A DNA stretch of 14,158 bases from Lachnospiraceae bacterium (GCA_022790905.1 JAAVYC010000080.1:1-14158), one strand, 5' to 3'. Positions 6,567-13,641 are shown, counted from the stretch's first letter. Program-made: numbers and translations. The notes: a model not told the origin generated them from the letters alone.

Positions 6567-7900
6567 TGAAAATTGAACTTCCAAAAAAAGTAAGTAATAT
6601 TATACAGACTCTGGAGCGTGCAGGCTATGGGGCTTTTGCCGTAGGCGGTTGTATTCGCGACAGTATTCTAGGAAGGAAACCGCAGGATTGGGATATTACG
6701 ACTTCGGCAAAACCGCAGGAAGTCAAGCGCTTGTTCTCCCACACCATCAATACGGGAATCCAACACGGCACCGTGACGGTTATGTTAGGGCATGAAGGTT
6801 ATGAGGTGACGACATATCGGATTGACGGAGAATATGAGGATGCGCGTCATCCAAAAGAAGTGATCTATACGGGGGATCTTTTCGCGGATTTAAAGCGCAG
6901 AGATTTCACAATCAATGCGATGGCGTATAACGAAAAACAGGGATTAGTAGATGCCTTTGATGGAATTGAGGATTTAAAAAGAAAAATGATTCGATGTGTG
7001 GGAAAAGCAACGGATCGATTTAGTGAAGATGCGCTGCGTATGCTGCGCGCCCTTCGGTTTGCGGCTCAGCTTGGGTTTGAGGTAGAAGAGTCTACCTTTG
7101 AGGCAATCAAGGAGTTAGCTCCTACCATCCAAAAAATCAGTGTAGAGCGAATACAGGCAGAATTAGTTAAATTATTATTATCAGATCATCCACAATTTTT
7201 GCGAGAAGTCTATGAGAGTGGCATTGCGCAGGAAGTTTTGCCGGAATTTGCAAAATTAATGGAGACGGAGCAGAATCATCCCCATCATTGCTACAGTGTG
7301 GGGGAACATACGATTCGAGTCGTTCAGAATGTGCCGAAAGAGCGTGTCCTGCGCCTAGCGGCATTGTTCCATGATATTGCAAAACCAATCTGCCAAATAA
7401 GCGACGAACAGGGTGTGGATCATTTTCATGGACATCCAAAAAAAGGAGCCATTATGGCTCATGAAATTTTCAGGCGCCTGAAATTTGATGTAGATACGAT
7501 GCAAAAAGTTTGTAAATTGATCGAGTGGCACGATGATAATCCTCCGTTAGAACCGTCGGCGGTAAGAAGGGCGATACATCGCGCGGGAGAAGAGAATTAT
7601 CCGAATATTTTTCTCTTAAAAAGAGCGGATATTTTAGCACAGAGTGACTATAAAAAGGAAGAAAAACTACAATATATAGACGATTATGAAAAAGTTTATA
7701 AAGAAATTTTAAAGGAAAAAAACTGTATAAGTTTAAAGGATCTCGCCGTAAATGGAAAAGATTTGATTTCCCTTGGCGTAAAACCGGGGAAAGAGATCGG
7801 AGAAATTTTAAACGGACTTTTGGAAATGGTTTTAGATGAGCCTTCTAAGAATCAAAAAGAATATCTGCTCGGGATTGTAAAAGAGCAGTGGCTTTTGTAA
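6566..7900 (+). CDS. cca: CCA-adding tRNA nucleotidyltransferase with HD domain
   Basis: It builds or repairs the 3' CCA end of tRNAs with CTP and ATP, without a template. The 444-aa chain is class II. The nucleotidyltransferase head has GG at 27-28, the metal-binding DWD at 41-43, and RRDFTINAMAYN at 111-122. The ERFSEDALRMLRALRFA-like neck (RFSEDALRMLRALRFA, about 151-166) follows, then the RNA-binding body. From about 236 there is an HD domain with HHCYSVGEHT (His240/241) and LFHDIAKP (His269-Asp270), then a C-terminal tail of about 80 residues. HD domains in this family are linked to 2',3'-phosphoesterase/phosphatase activity, but that is not shown here. The ATG shares one base with the proS stop (TAATG), and no promoter or terminator lies between, so cca should be co-expressed under the proline T-box. 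A pure A-adding or CC-adding variant cannot be excluded by eye. Confidence 0.94.
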   Translation: MKIELPKKVSNIIQTLERAGYGAFAVGGCIRDSILGRKPQDWDITTSAKPQEVKRLFSHTINTGIQHGTVTVMLGHEGYEVTTYRIDGEYEDARHPKEVIYTGDLFADLKRRDFTINAMAYNEKQGLVDAFDGIEDLKRKMIRCVGKATDRFSEDALRMLRALRFAAQLGFEVEESTFEAIKELAPTIQKISVERIQAELVKLLLSDHPQFLREVYESGIAQEVLPEFAKLMETEQNHPHHCYSVGEHTIRVVQNVPKERVLRLAALFHDIAKPICQISDEQGVDHFHGHPKKGAIMAHEIFRRLKFDVDTMQKVCKLIEWHDDNPPLEPSAVRRAIHRAGEENYPNIFLLKRADILAQSDYKKEEKLQYIDDYEKVYKEILKEKNCISLKDLAVNGKDLISLGVKPGKEIGEILNGLLEMVLDEPSKNQKEYLLGIVKEQWLL

Positions 7901-7933
7901 GGTCGAATTAACTGGATAGAGTGAAAATAAAAG

Positions 7934-7962
7934 TCATATAGAGTAGGTCCCCTTCATATGTT
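7934..7962 (+). promoter_or_regulatory. Sigma-E-like sporulation promoter of the cotS-like gene
   Basis: TCATATA (7934-7940), a 14-bp spacer and CATATGTT (7955-7962) fit the mother-cell sigma-E pattern (kmATATT, about 14 bp, CATACAnT). Transcription would start near 7969, leaving a ~40-nt leader with a small CACAG/CTGTG hairpin (7970-7984). No comparable vegetative promoter is seen in this gap. Confidence 0.55.
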
Positions 7963-8007
7963 AGAGAGACACAGAATTGCTGTGAATTGTCATGTGGAGG
8001 GGTTTTT

Positions 8008-8988
8008 GTGTATTATAAAGAAGAGTCGTTATTCGAGCAATATGCCTTAGAAATTTTAGATACTTACAAAGGAAGGGGAACTGTCTTTGCGGTGACAGAC
8101 AGAGGAAAAGTATATCTAAAAGAGTATCCGGGATCAGTGGCAAAAGCAGAATTTTTAGCGGTACTCTTGGGAAAAATAAATGAATTGGGAATACATACAG
8201 AGACTGTCATTGGAACAAAAGAGGGGGAACTTTTGTCCAAAGATTCAGAGGGGTATTCTTATATTTTGCGTAGATGGTGTGAGGGAAAAGAATGTAATAC
8301 TTCCAATTGGGATGAAATTCTTTTGTCTGTAGACATTTTAGCAGAATTGCACAATGCCATGAATTGTGTGTCGATAGATTTACCGGAATTTTTGAATTCG
8401 GATGAAGAGAAGCTTTTAAAAACTTATGAGAAGCATACCAGGGAGCTTCGGACAGTCAGAAATTATGTAAAAAACAGGAAAAGTAAGAGTGAGTTTGAGA
8501 AAGAATTTTTAAAACTCTATTCCAAATTCGCGGAGCAGGCATCGGATATTTTGGACGGATTAAAAAACCAAAGCGGTACAAAACAAGGATTCGGTATCTG
8601 TCATGGAGATTTCAATCAACATAATGTCGTATTTTCCAATAAGAAACCGTCGATTATCAGTTTTGATAATTTCTGTTATGACATCCAGGTGAGTGATCTT
8701 GCCCGTTTTATGAGGAAAATTTTAGAGAAGAATAACTGGAATATGGGACTTGGGATGGAGATGGTGCGAACTTATGGAAATAAAAGAGAACTTTCAGAGT
8801 ATGAGACAGAACAGATTTATCTGCGCCTGGCCTATCCGGAAAAATTCTGGAAAATAGCAAATCACTATTATAATGCAAATAAAGCATGGGGATTTGGAAG
8901 ATATTTAGAAAAATTGGAAAAGATAAAGAGAGAGGAGACAAACAGAGAGCAATTTTTAAAATGCATGAAGCATTTTACTTACGCTTAA
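8008..8988 (+). CDS. CotS-family spore coat kinase-like protein
   Basis: This is a protein with the choline-kinase/aminoglycoside-phosphotransferase fold, of the family that includes the Bacillus coat proteins CotS/YutH/YsxE. It has 326 aa from GTG 8008, chosen because GGAGGGG (7996-8002) sits 5 nt upstream; TTG 7987 would put that site inside the gene. The N-lobe carries a Lys in VYLKEY (about 36). The catalytic loop is CHGDFNQHNVVF, with Asp201 and Asn206. The following metal-site segment reads IISFDN (216-221), where active family kinases usually have IDFD or similar, so the first Asp appears replaced by Ser. A C-terminal helical part with FMRKILEKNNWNMGLG is typical of clostridial CotS homologues. 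A sigma-E-like promoter precedes it, which fits mother-cell expression. The substrate is unknown and it may have no catalytic activity. Confidence 0.8.
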   Translation: MYYKEESLFEQYALEILDTYKGRGTVFAVTDRGKVYLKEYPGSVAKAEFLAVLLGKINELGIHTETVIGTKEGELLSKDSEGYSYILRRWCEGKECNTSNWDEILLSVDILAELHNAMNCVSIDLPEFLNSDEEKLLKTYEKHTRELRTVRNYVKNRKSKSEFEKEFLKLYSKFAEQASDILDGLKNQSGTKQGFGICHGDFNQHNVVFSNKKPSIISFDNFCYDIQVSDLARFMRKILEKNNWNMGLGMEMVRTYGNKRELSEYETEQIYLRLAYPEKFWKIANHYYNANKAWGFGRYLEKLEKIKREETNREQFLKCMKHFTYA

Positions 8989-9001
8989 AGGAGAAACTCT
9001 G

Positions 9002-9030
9002 TTGGCTTTTTAGAGGGAATCATGTATAAT
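9002..9030 (+). promoter_or_regulatory. Sigma-A promoter of the lipoprotein-phosphoglucomutase pair
   Basis: TTGGCT (9002-9007), 17-bp spacer, perfect -10 TATAAT (9025-9030). The expected start is near 9037, about 15 nt before the ATG, with a GAGGTG ribosome site in between. It begins 14 bp after the cotS-like stop, and no terminator is seen there. Confidence 0.7.
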
Positions 9031-9051
9031 ATTTAATAAGTGAGGTGACCT

Positions 9052-10353
9052 ATGAAAAGCAAAAAATGGATGGCGTTTCTTTTAGTGGGAATCTTCTTTT
9101 TATCGGGTTGCGGAAAGCCGAAAGAGAGCAATTTGAAGGTGGGCAATGAAGTTCACCGTGGACTTGTAAAAGAAGAAGAAAAACAAGAGAAGATCGAGGA
9201 AGAAAAAGAGACGGAACAGGAAACACAAGAAGAAGAACAAGATGGTACGATGTATGTGGTTCTTCAGATAGATAATGCAGAGCAGACGATTCGATTGCAG
9301 AGCGTGGAAACGGAAAAAATCTCAGAATATGGACTTTCCGATGCGACAGCTTATCGGGATAAATATGGGGATTTTACTGGAAGCAGTCAGATCGTTCCGG
9401 GGAAGATTGTGACGATCGGTTCTGCAAATGCCGATGGAAATCTTTCCTATATACAGTTATCTGAAAAATCCTGGGAGCAGGACAATGTGAAAAAATTTGA
9501 AGTGGATACGGAAAAAAATATTTTTACAATTGGAAAGACAAGGTATTATTTCGATGATTCACTCCTGGTCTTTTTGGATGGAGAACAAGTTTCTTTTGAC
9601 ATGATTACTGAAAACGATCAGCTCAGGATTGCCGGGGTAGACAAGAAAGTGTCATCCGTGTCTGTCACTAGCGGTCATGGTTTTTTTGTGCTGACACATA
9701 CCGAGTTATTTGAGGGCGGCTGGCTGGCCGTTGGAAATGAATGTGTGCTGCAGATTGAAAAAGATATGAAGGTGGAAGTTCCAGAGGGAACATATCAGGT
9801 TTCTGTGGCAAATGATGGATATGGAGATACAAAAGAAGCGACAGTGGTGAGAAATGAGACGACGGTCCTAAATCTGGAAGATTATAAGGGAGAAGGCCCG
9901 AAGATGGGAAAAGTGCAGTTTCATTTGAAACCGGAAGATACGATGCTTACCATTGACGGAAATAAAGTGGACACGTCACAGCCGGTAGAACTGAAATATG
10001 GGATCCATGAACTAGTCGCTTCCAGTGAAAAGTATGGGGTTTATAAGGAAAAGTTGCTTGTAAGTTCAGAGAGTGTTGAAATTACAATGGACATGAAAAA
10101 GATGAAAGAAGCGAGAGAGGAAGAGAAGGAGGAGAAGGAAGAAGTAAAAAAAGCGCAAAAGAAATCTTCCTCATCTAATACCAAAAAACCCTCGTCGTCT
10201 TCGGGAAGGACATCCTCAGGCAATTCGTCTTCAAGTTCGAAAGATTCCAGTAGTAGTACGAAGCGTTCTTCTAGTTTTAAAAATGAAGACACAGAGGAAG
10301 ATACGTCGGCATTGAAAAAACTATCTGATTTTATATCCACGTTGTTGGATTAA
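9052..10353 (+). CDS. Lipoprotein with PEGA-like repeats and a Ser-rich C-terminal region
   Basis: This is an envelope lipoprotein of unknown function, 433 aa. The signal peptide MKSKKWMAFLLVGIFFLSGC has lipobox LSGC, with Cys20 for lipid attachment to the outer face of the membrane. A Glu/Lys/Gln-rich linker follows (about 38-63), then a beta-rich region (about 66-215) with no family I can name. Two PEGA-like beta repeats come next: about 222-275 (with EGTYQVSVANDGYGD) and 285-347 (with LTIDGNKVDTSQPVELKYGIHELVAS). Beyond lie a charged coiled segment (348-371), a Ser-rich stretch (372-409) and a short ordered tail. PEGA repeats occur in surface proteins and are thought to bind or pack near cell-wall or sugar polymers. 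GAGGTG lies 5 nt before ATG. The sugar-mutase gene begins 26 bp after the stop with no terminator between. Confidence 0.85.
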   Translation: MKSKKWMAFLLVGIFFLSGCGKPKESNLKVGNEVHRGLVKEEEKQEKIEEEKETEQETQEEEQDGTMYVVLQIDNAEQTIRLQSVETEKISEYGLSDATAYRDKYGDFTGSSQIVPGKIVTIGSANADGNLSYIQLSEKSWEQDNVKKFEVDTEKNIFTIGKTRYYFDDSLLVFLDGEQVSFDMITENDQLRIAGVDKKVSSVSVTSGHGFFVLTHTELFEGGWLAVGNECVLQIEKDMKVEVPEGTYQVSVANDGYGDTKEATVVRNETTVLNLEDYKGEGPKMGKVQFHLKPEDTMLTIDGNKVDTSQPVELKYGIHELVASSEKYGVYKEKLLVSSESVEITMDMKKMKEAREEEKEEKEEVKKAQKKSSSSNTKKPSSSSGRTSSGNSSSSSKDSSSSTKRSSSFKNEDTEEDTSALKKLSDFISTLLD

Positions 10354-10379
10354 AATAAAAATGTACAGGAGGAAAGAAA

Positions 10380-12113
10380 ATGGGTTATAAAGAGGTATAT
10401 GAGAGTTGGATTCAAAATCCTTATTTTGACAAAGAAACGAAAGCGGAATTAGAAAATATTGCGGAAAATGAAAAAGAGATAGAAGATCGGTTTTATACAG
10501 AGTTAGAATTTGGAACAGCAGGATTACGCGGTGTGATCGGAGCTGGAACGAACCGTATGAATATCTATATGGTACGTAAAGCGACGCAGGGTCTGGCGAA
10601 TTATATTAAAAAGGTAGGAAAAGAATCTCAGGGAGTTGCGATTGCATACGATTCTAGGAGAATGTCGCCGGAATTTGCAGATGAAGCTGCGCTCTGCCTG
10701 GCTGCGAATGGGATCAAGGCTTATGTATTTGAGTCTTTAAGGCCTACACCAGAACTTTCCTATGCAGTTCGGAAACTGGGATGTACGGCTGGAATTAATA
10801 TTACGGCAAGTCATAATCCACCGGAATATAACGGATATAAAGTGTACTGGGAAGACGGCGCACAGATTACGCCGCCTCATGACAAAGGGATCATGGACGA
10901 AGTAAAGGCTGTTACAGATTTTGCGACAGTGAAGACCATGGGATTAGAGGAGGCAAAGACAGCAGGGCTCTATGAAGTGATCGGTGCCAATATAGATGAT
11001 TCATACATTGAGGAGTTAAAAAAATTAGTGGTTCATCCGGAGGCCATTGATCAAGTAAAGGATGAATTAAAGATTGTCTATACACCGCTGCATGGAACCG
11101 GAAATATTCCAGTACGCAGAGTGTTAAAAGAGCTTGGATTTACACATGTCTATGTGGTACCGGAACAGGAACTTCCGGATGGAAATTTTCCAACGGTAAG
11201 TTATCCAAATCCAGAGTCGGAGGAGGCATTTGTACTCGGATTAAAAATGGCGAAAGAGTTGGCTGCGGATCTGGTACTTGCAACAGATCCGGATGCAGAT
11301 CGTCTCGGCGTCTATGTCAAAGATTCCAAGACGGGAGAATATCACTCTCTGACTGGAAATATGTCAGGATGTCTAATCGGTGACTATGTGATTGGACAGA
11401 GAAAAGAGAAACAGGGATTGCCGAAGGATGGGGCATTTATCAAATCCATTGTTTCCACCAACATGGCGGATGCGATTGCAAAATATTACGGAATTCAGCT
11501 GGTGGAAGTGCTGACGGGATTTAAGTTCATCGGGCAAAAAATGCTGGAGTTTGAGACAAAGGGAAATGGAACATATCTCTTCGGTATGGAGGAGAGTTAT
11601 GGATGCCTGACTGGAACTTATGCAAGAGACAAAGATGCTGTGGTAGCGACTCTGACTCTCTGTGAAGCAGCAGCCTATTATAAGACCCAGGGCAAAACGC
11701 TATGGGATGCCATGATTGATATGTATGAGAGATATGGTTATTACAAAGACGATGTAAAATCCATTACGTTAAAAGGAATCGAGGGTCTGGAAAAAATTCA
11801 GACGATTTTAGAGACACTGCGAAAGGATACACCGGAAGCGATTGGCGGCTATGAAGTCTTGAGAGTGAGAGATTACAAAAAAGATACGATTGTGAACAGA
11901 AAGACAGGAGAGACGATACCGACCGGATTGCCGATTTCTAATGTACTATATTATGAATTAGAAAAAGATACCTGGGTATGTGTCAGACCTTCGGGGACAG
12001 AACCGAAAGTAAAGTTCTATTATGGCGTAAAGGGAAGTTCCTTGTCAGATGCGGACGAAAAATCGGAAAATCTTGGAAAACAGGTCCTTGAGATGATTGA
12101 AAAAATGCTTTAG
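10380..12113 (+). CDS. pgcA: Phosphoglucomutase/phosphomannomutase family enzyme (PgcA-like)
   Basis: It interconverts hexose 1- and 6-phosphates, most likely glucose, feeding UDP-glucose for glycolipids, wall polymers and storage sugar. The four alpha-D-phosphohexomutase domains are complete in 577 aa. The phosphoserine loop is TASHNPPEYNGYK (142-154, Ser144), the Mg site is DPDADRLG (303-310), the sugar-binding loop is GMEESYGC (402-409), and the phosphate-binding loop RPSGTEPK lies near 535-542. The length and the N-terminal extension before FGTAGLRG match the long PgcA-type enzymes of Firmicutes rather than the ~450-aa GlmM. Preference for glucose over mannose is inferred from the family. 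AGGAGG (10367-10372) lies 7 nt before the ATG. It probably shares the lipoprotein promoter; no separate promoter was found in the 26-bp gap. Confidence 0.93.
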   Translation: MGYKEVYESWIQNPYFDKETKAELENIAENEKEIEDRFYTELEFGTAGLRGVIGAGTNRMNIYMVRKATQGLANYIKKVGKESQGVAIAYDSRRMSPEFADEAALCLAANGIKAYVFESLRPTPELSYAVRKLGCTAGINITASHNPPEYNGYKVYWEDGAQITPPHDKGIMDEVKAVTDFATVKTMGLEEAKTAGLYEVIGANIDDSYIEELKKLVVHPEAIDQVKDELKIVYTPLHGTGNIPVRRVLKELGFTHVYVVPEQELPDGNFPTVSYPNPESEEAFVLGLKMAKELAADLVLATDPDADRLGVYVKDSKTGEYHSLTGNMSGCLIGDYVIGQRKEKQGLPKDGAFIKSIVSTNMADAIAKYYGIQLVEVLTGFKFIGQKMLEFETKGNGTYLFGMEESYGCLTGTYARDKDAVVATLTLCEAAAYYKTQGKTLWDAMIDMYERYGYYKDDVKSITLKGIEGLEKIQTILETLRKDTPEAIGGYEVLRVRDYKKDTIVNRKTGETIPTGLPISNVLYYELEKDTWVCVRPSGTEPKVKFYYGVKGSSLSDADEKSENLGKQVLEMIEKML

Positions 12114-12139
12114 ATTCCTTTAAAATGGATGGAATTTTC

Positions 12140-12168
12140 TTGACAAGCAGTATAAAAACCAGTATAAA
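12140..12168 (+). promoter_or_regulatory. Sigma-A promoter of the HU gene
   Basis: Perfect -35 TTGACA (12140-12145), 17-bp spacer, -10 TATAAA (12163-12168). The expected start is near 12175, leaving a ~55-nt leader that ends in AGAGGAGG (12214-12221). A strong promoter fits an abundant DNA-binding protein. Confidence 0.85.
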
Positions 12169-12230
12169 TATATTTGTAGGTAGTTTGGGAAAAATATCTC
12201 GAAAATAGAATCCAGAGGAGGACATATTAA

Positions 12231-12506
12231 ATGAACAAAGCAGAATTAGTTGCAGCTGTAGCTGACAAGGCTGGATTATCCAAAAAGGATGCGGAGACGA
12301 CATTAAAAGCATTTACGGATGTTATTGCAGAGGAATTGAAAAAGGGTGAGAAAGTCCAGTTGGTTGGTTTTGGTACATTTGAGGTATCTGAGAGAGCAGA
12401 GAGAACTGGAAGAAATCCACAGACAGGAAAAGAGATGGTTATTCCAGCGTCAAAATCGCCAAAATTTAAAGCAGGAAAAGCTTTAAAGGATATGATTAAC
12501 GCATAG
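12231..12506 (+). CDS. hup: HU-family DNA-binding protein
   Basis: This small nucleoid protein binds and bends DNA without strong sequence preference, as a dimer. Its 91 aa are the standard length. It starts MNKAELVAAVADKAGLSKKDAE (helices 1-2). The central VGFGTFEV strand (about 45-52) leads into the DNA-embracing arm with signature GRNPQTG (60-66) and Pro72, the residue position that wedges into the minor groove. It ends with the KFKAGKALKDMIN helix. The gene has its own promoter, a strong ribosome site and its own terminator, so it is a monocistronic unit inside a sporulation/division neighbourhood, the usual place for it in Clostridia. Whether it is the only HU gene cannot be told. Confidence 0.97.
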   Translation: MNKAELVAAVADKAGLSKKDAETTLKAFTDVIAEELKKGEKVQLVGFGTFEVSERAERTGRNPQTGKEMVIPASKSPKFKAGKALKDMINA

Positions 12507-12528
12507 GAAAATCCAAAGAGTAGATAAC

Positions 12529-12558
12529 GAGGGTTGTCGTAAGGCATCCCTCTTTTTT
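12529..12558 (+). terminator. Rho-independent terminator of the HU gene
   Basis: GAGGGTTGTC (12529-12538) pairs with GGCATCCCTC (12543-12552) with one mismatch and one G-U pair around a GTAA loop, then TTTTTT (12553-12558). It lies 22 bp after the stop. Confidence 0.88.
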
Positions 12559-12638
12559 ATCATTATGGAATAAATGTTCTTCGGGTGGAATCGCTTTGCG
12601 AATTTTTTTATTAGATAGTTTAGATAGGGTGATAGAAT

Positions 12639-12878
12639 ATGAGATTAGATAAGTTTTTAAAAGTTTCCCGTTTAATTAAGAGAAGAACGGTAGCAAATGA
12701 GGCCTGCGATGCGGGAAGAGTCATGGTGAATGAGAAGGTGGCAAAAGCATCGGCAAATGTAAAACCTGGCGATGTGATAGAAATACAGTTTGGACAAAAG
12801 ACAGTGAAAGTAGAAGTATTGAGTCTTGCTGAGAGTACGAAAAAGGAAGATGCAAAAGACATGTATCGTTATCTGTAA
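12639..12878 (+). CDS. rqcP: RqcP, S4-domain ribosome quality control protein (YabO)
   Basis: RqcP binds stalled 50S subunits carrying peptidyl-tRNA and helps RqcH add C-terminal alanine tails. The chain is a single S4 RNA-binding domain of 79 aa: MRLDKFLKVSRLIKRRTVANEACDAGRV at the start is the S4 helix-turn with the basic RRT patch, then VNEKVAKASANVKPGDVIEIQFG forms the beta part. Length, sequence and position directly before yabP-yabQ-divIC match Bacillus YabO, now called RqcP. AGGGTG (12626-12631) is a modest ribosome site 7 nt before the ATG. Since HU ends in a terminator, a promoter is expected between 12559 and 12625; TTGCGA (12596-12601) could be its -35, but I see no convincing -10. 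It could be confused with other S4 paralogues such as Hsp15, but the context favours RqcP. Confidence 0.92.
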   Translation: MRLDKFLKVSRLIKRRTVANEACDAGRVMVNEKVAKASANVKPGDVIEIQFGQKTVKVEVLSLAESTKKEDAKDMYRYL

Positions 12879-12881
12879 AAA

Positions 12882-12912
12882 TAGACATAATCGACAAACT
12901 CTTTCATATAAT
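12882..12912 (+). promoter_or_regulatory. Composite sporulation-type promoter of yabPQ with a Spo0A-box-like sequence
   Basis: Two readings overlap. Sigma-E-like: ACATAAT (12885-12891), 13 bp, CATATAAT (12905-12912), 7 of 8 bases of CATACAnT. Sigma-A-like: TAGACA (12882-12887), 19 bp, TATAAT (12907-12912). TCGACAAA (12891-12898) is the reverse complement of TTTGTCGA, the core of the Spo0A box, and lies between the two elements. Transcription would start near 12919 and keep the AGGAGG at 12941. Confidence 0.5.
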
Positions 12913-12954
12913 ATAAGGAGGACATCCAGTCTGGCAGATTAGGAGGAAGTTGGT

Positions 12955-13239
12955 ATGGAAGAGCGCGGTACTGCAAAGTTACATAAAGTGATCATGAATA
13001 ACCGTAAAAGTGGAAATTTTACCGGGATAAAGGATGTCATTTCCTTTGATCCAAAAGAGATTCTTTTGGAAACAGAGATGGGAATGTTGCAGATTAAAGG
13101 GGAAGATCTGCATGTGAGCCGTCTGACTCTGGAAAAGGGTGAAGTAGACATACAGGGGATGGTAATCAGTATGGTTTATTCAGAGATAGAGAGTTATGGC
13201 AAGAAAGCAGAAAATTTCTTAGGAAGACTGTTTCGATGA
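12955..13239 (+). CDS. yabP: Sporulation protein YabP
   Basis: This is a small protein of the YabP/YqfC family, made in sporulation and in Bacillus needed for efficient sporulation; its molecular role is not settled. It has 94 aa. The family core is plain: HKVIMNNRKSGNFTGIKDVISFD (about 10-32), LLETEMGMLQIKGEDLHVSRLTLEKGEV (about 37-64) and an IQGMVISMVYSE strand near 68-79. No signal peptide or membrane segment is present. AGGAGG (12941-12946) is 8 nt before the ATG. A second AGGAGG at 12916-12921 would lie at or before the predicted sporulation transcript start. The stop overlaps the yabQ start (ATGA), so the two are translationally coupled. Confidence 0.93.
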   Translation: MEERGTAKLHKVIMNNRKSGNFTGIKDVISFDPKEILLETEMGMLQIKGEDLHVSRLTLEKGEVDIQGMVISMVYSEIESYGKKAENFLGRLFR

Positions 13240-13625
13240 TCGCAATCAGTGAAGGAATTCGGCAGGAACTAGTCTTTCTGTTAATATCTATGGCATTGGG
13301 AGAGGGCCTGGTAGTTATCTATGATTTCCTGCGCATATTCCGAAGAGTGATTCCCCACAATGTCATATGGATTTCTGTCGAGGATATTGTCTACTGTATT
13401 ATCTGTGCATTCTTGATTTTTGGTATGATTTTTCAGACAAATGATGGGTTGGTGCGTGGATTTTCGATCGGCGGAATTTGCGTTGGAGTGCTATTTTATA
13501 ACCACTTTGTCAGTTCTTTTTTTGTGAATCATATTTCGAATATAATTAGGAAGATATTAGAGATTATAAAAAAAGGATTGAAAAAGGTGGCAAAAGCAGT
13601 TAGAATGAAAGAACATATTCTATAA
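13236..13625 (+). CDS. yabQ: Spore cortex biosynthesis protein YabQ
   Basis: YabQ is a membrane protein of the outer forespore membrane that Bacillus needs to form the spore cortex peptidoglycan. It has 129 aa, with hydrophobic segments at about 7-28 (LVFLLISMALGEGLVVIYDF), 43-66 (VWISVEDIVYCIICAFLIFGMI) and 71-97 (GLVRGFSIGGICVGVLFYNHF and beyond), then a basic cytosolic tail rich in Lys. The RxxR-type loop IFRRVIPHN after the first helix is typical. The ATG is inside the yabP stop (ATGA), with AGGA 11-14 nt upstream. It ends 16 bp before divIC. Its position in the yabP-yabQ-divIC string is as in Bacillus. Confidence 0.92.
   Translation: MIAISEGIRQELVFLLISMALGEGLVVIYDFLRIFRRVIPHNVIWISVEDIVYCIICAFLIFGMIFQTNDGLVRGFSIGGICVGVLFYNHFVSSFFVNHISNIIRKILEIIKKGLKKVAKAVRMKEHIL
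13541..13546 (+). promoter_or_regulatory. Possible internal -10 for divIC within yabQ
   Basis: A perfect TATAAT lies inside yabQ about 95 bp before the divIC ATG. The 17-bp position upstream holds only a T run, and there is no TG extension. It is a weak candidate for a vegetative start of divIC. Confidence 0.2.
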
Positions 13626-13641
13626 AATTGGAGACAAGATC

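Noticed and set aside
7987..8007. TTG 7987 as the start of the CotS-like protein
   Set aside because: GTG 8008 has a perfect-distance GGAGGGG, which would lie inside the coding region if TTG were used.
10041..10340. 99-codon minus-strand frame rich in Ser, Phe and Glu
   Set aside because: It is the antisense shadow of the Glu/Lys- and Ser-rich end of the lipoprotein gene, with no ribosome site or family resemblance.
12114..12139. Terminator after the phosphoglucomutase gene (ATTCC/GGAAT then TTTT)
   Set aside because: Only a five-base core stem with a long loop and a short T run; too weak to list, although some stop is expected before the HU promoter.
12227..12547. Minus-strand frame of 106 codons across the HU gene
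   Set aside because: It covers a certain HU gene with its own promoter, ribosome site and terminator, and its product looks like no protein.
12916..12942. Mini-ORF (AGGAGG, CTG GCA GAT TAG) in front of yabP as a possible regulatory peptide
   Set aside because: CTG is a poor start, the peptide would be three residues, and the predicted promoter start near 12919 would remove the upstream AGGAGG from the transcript.
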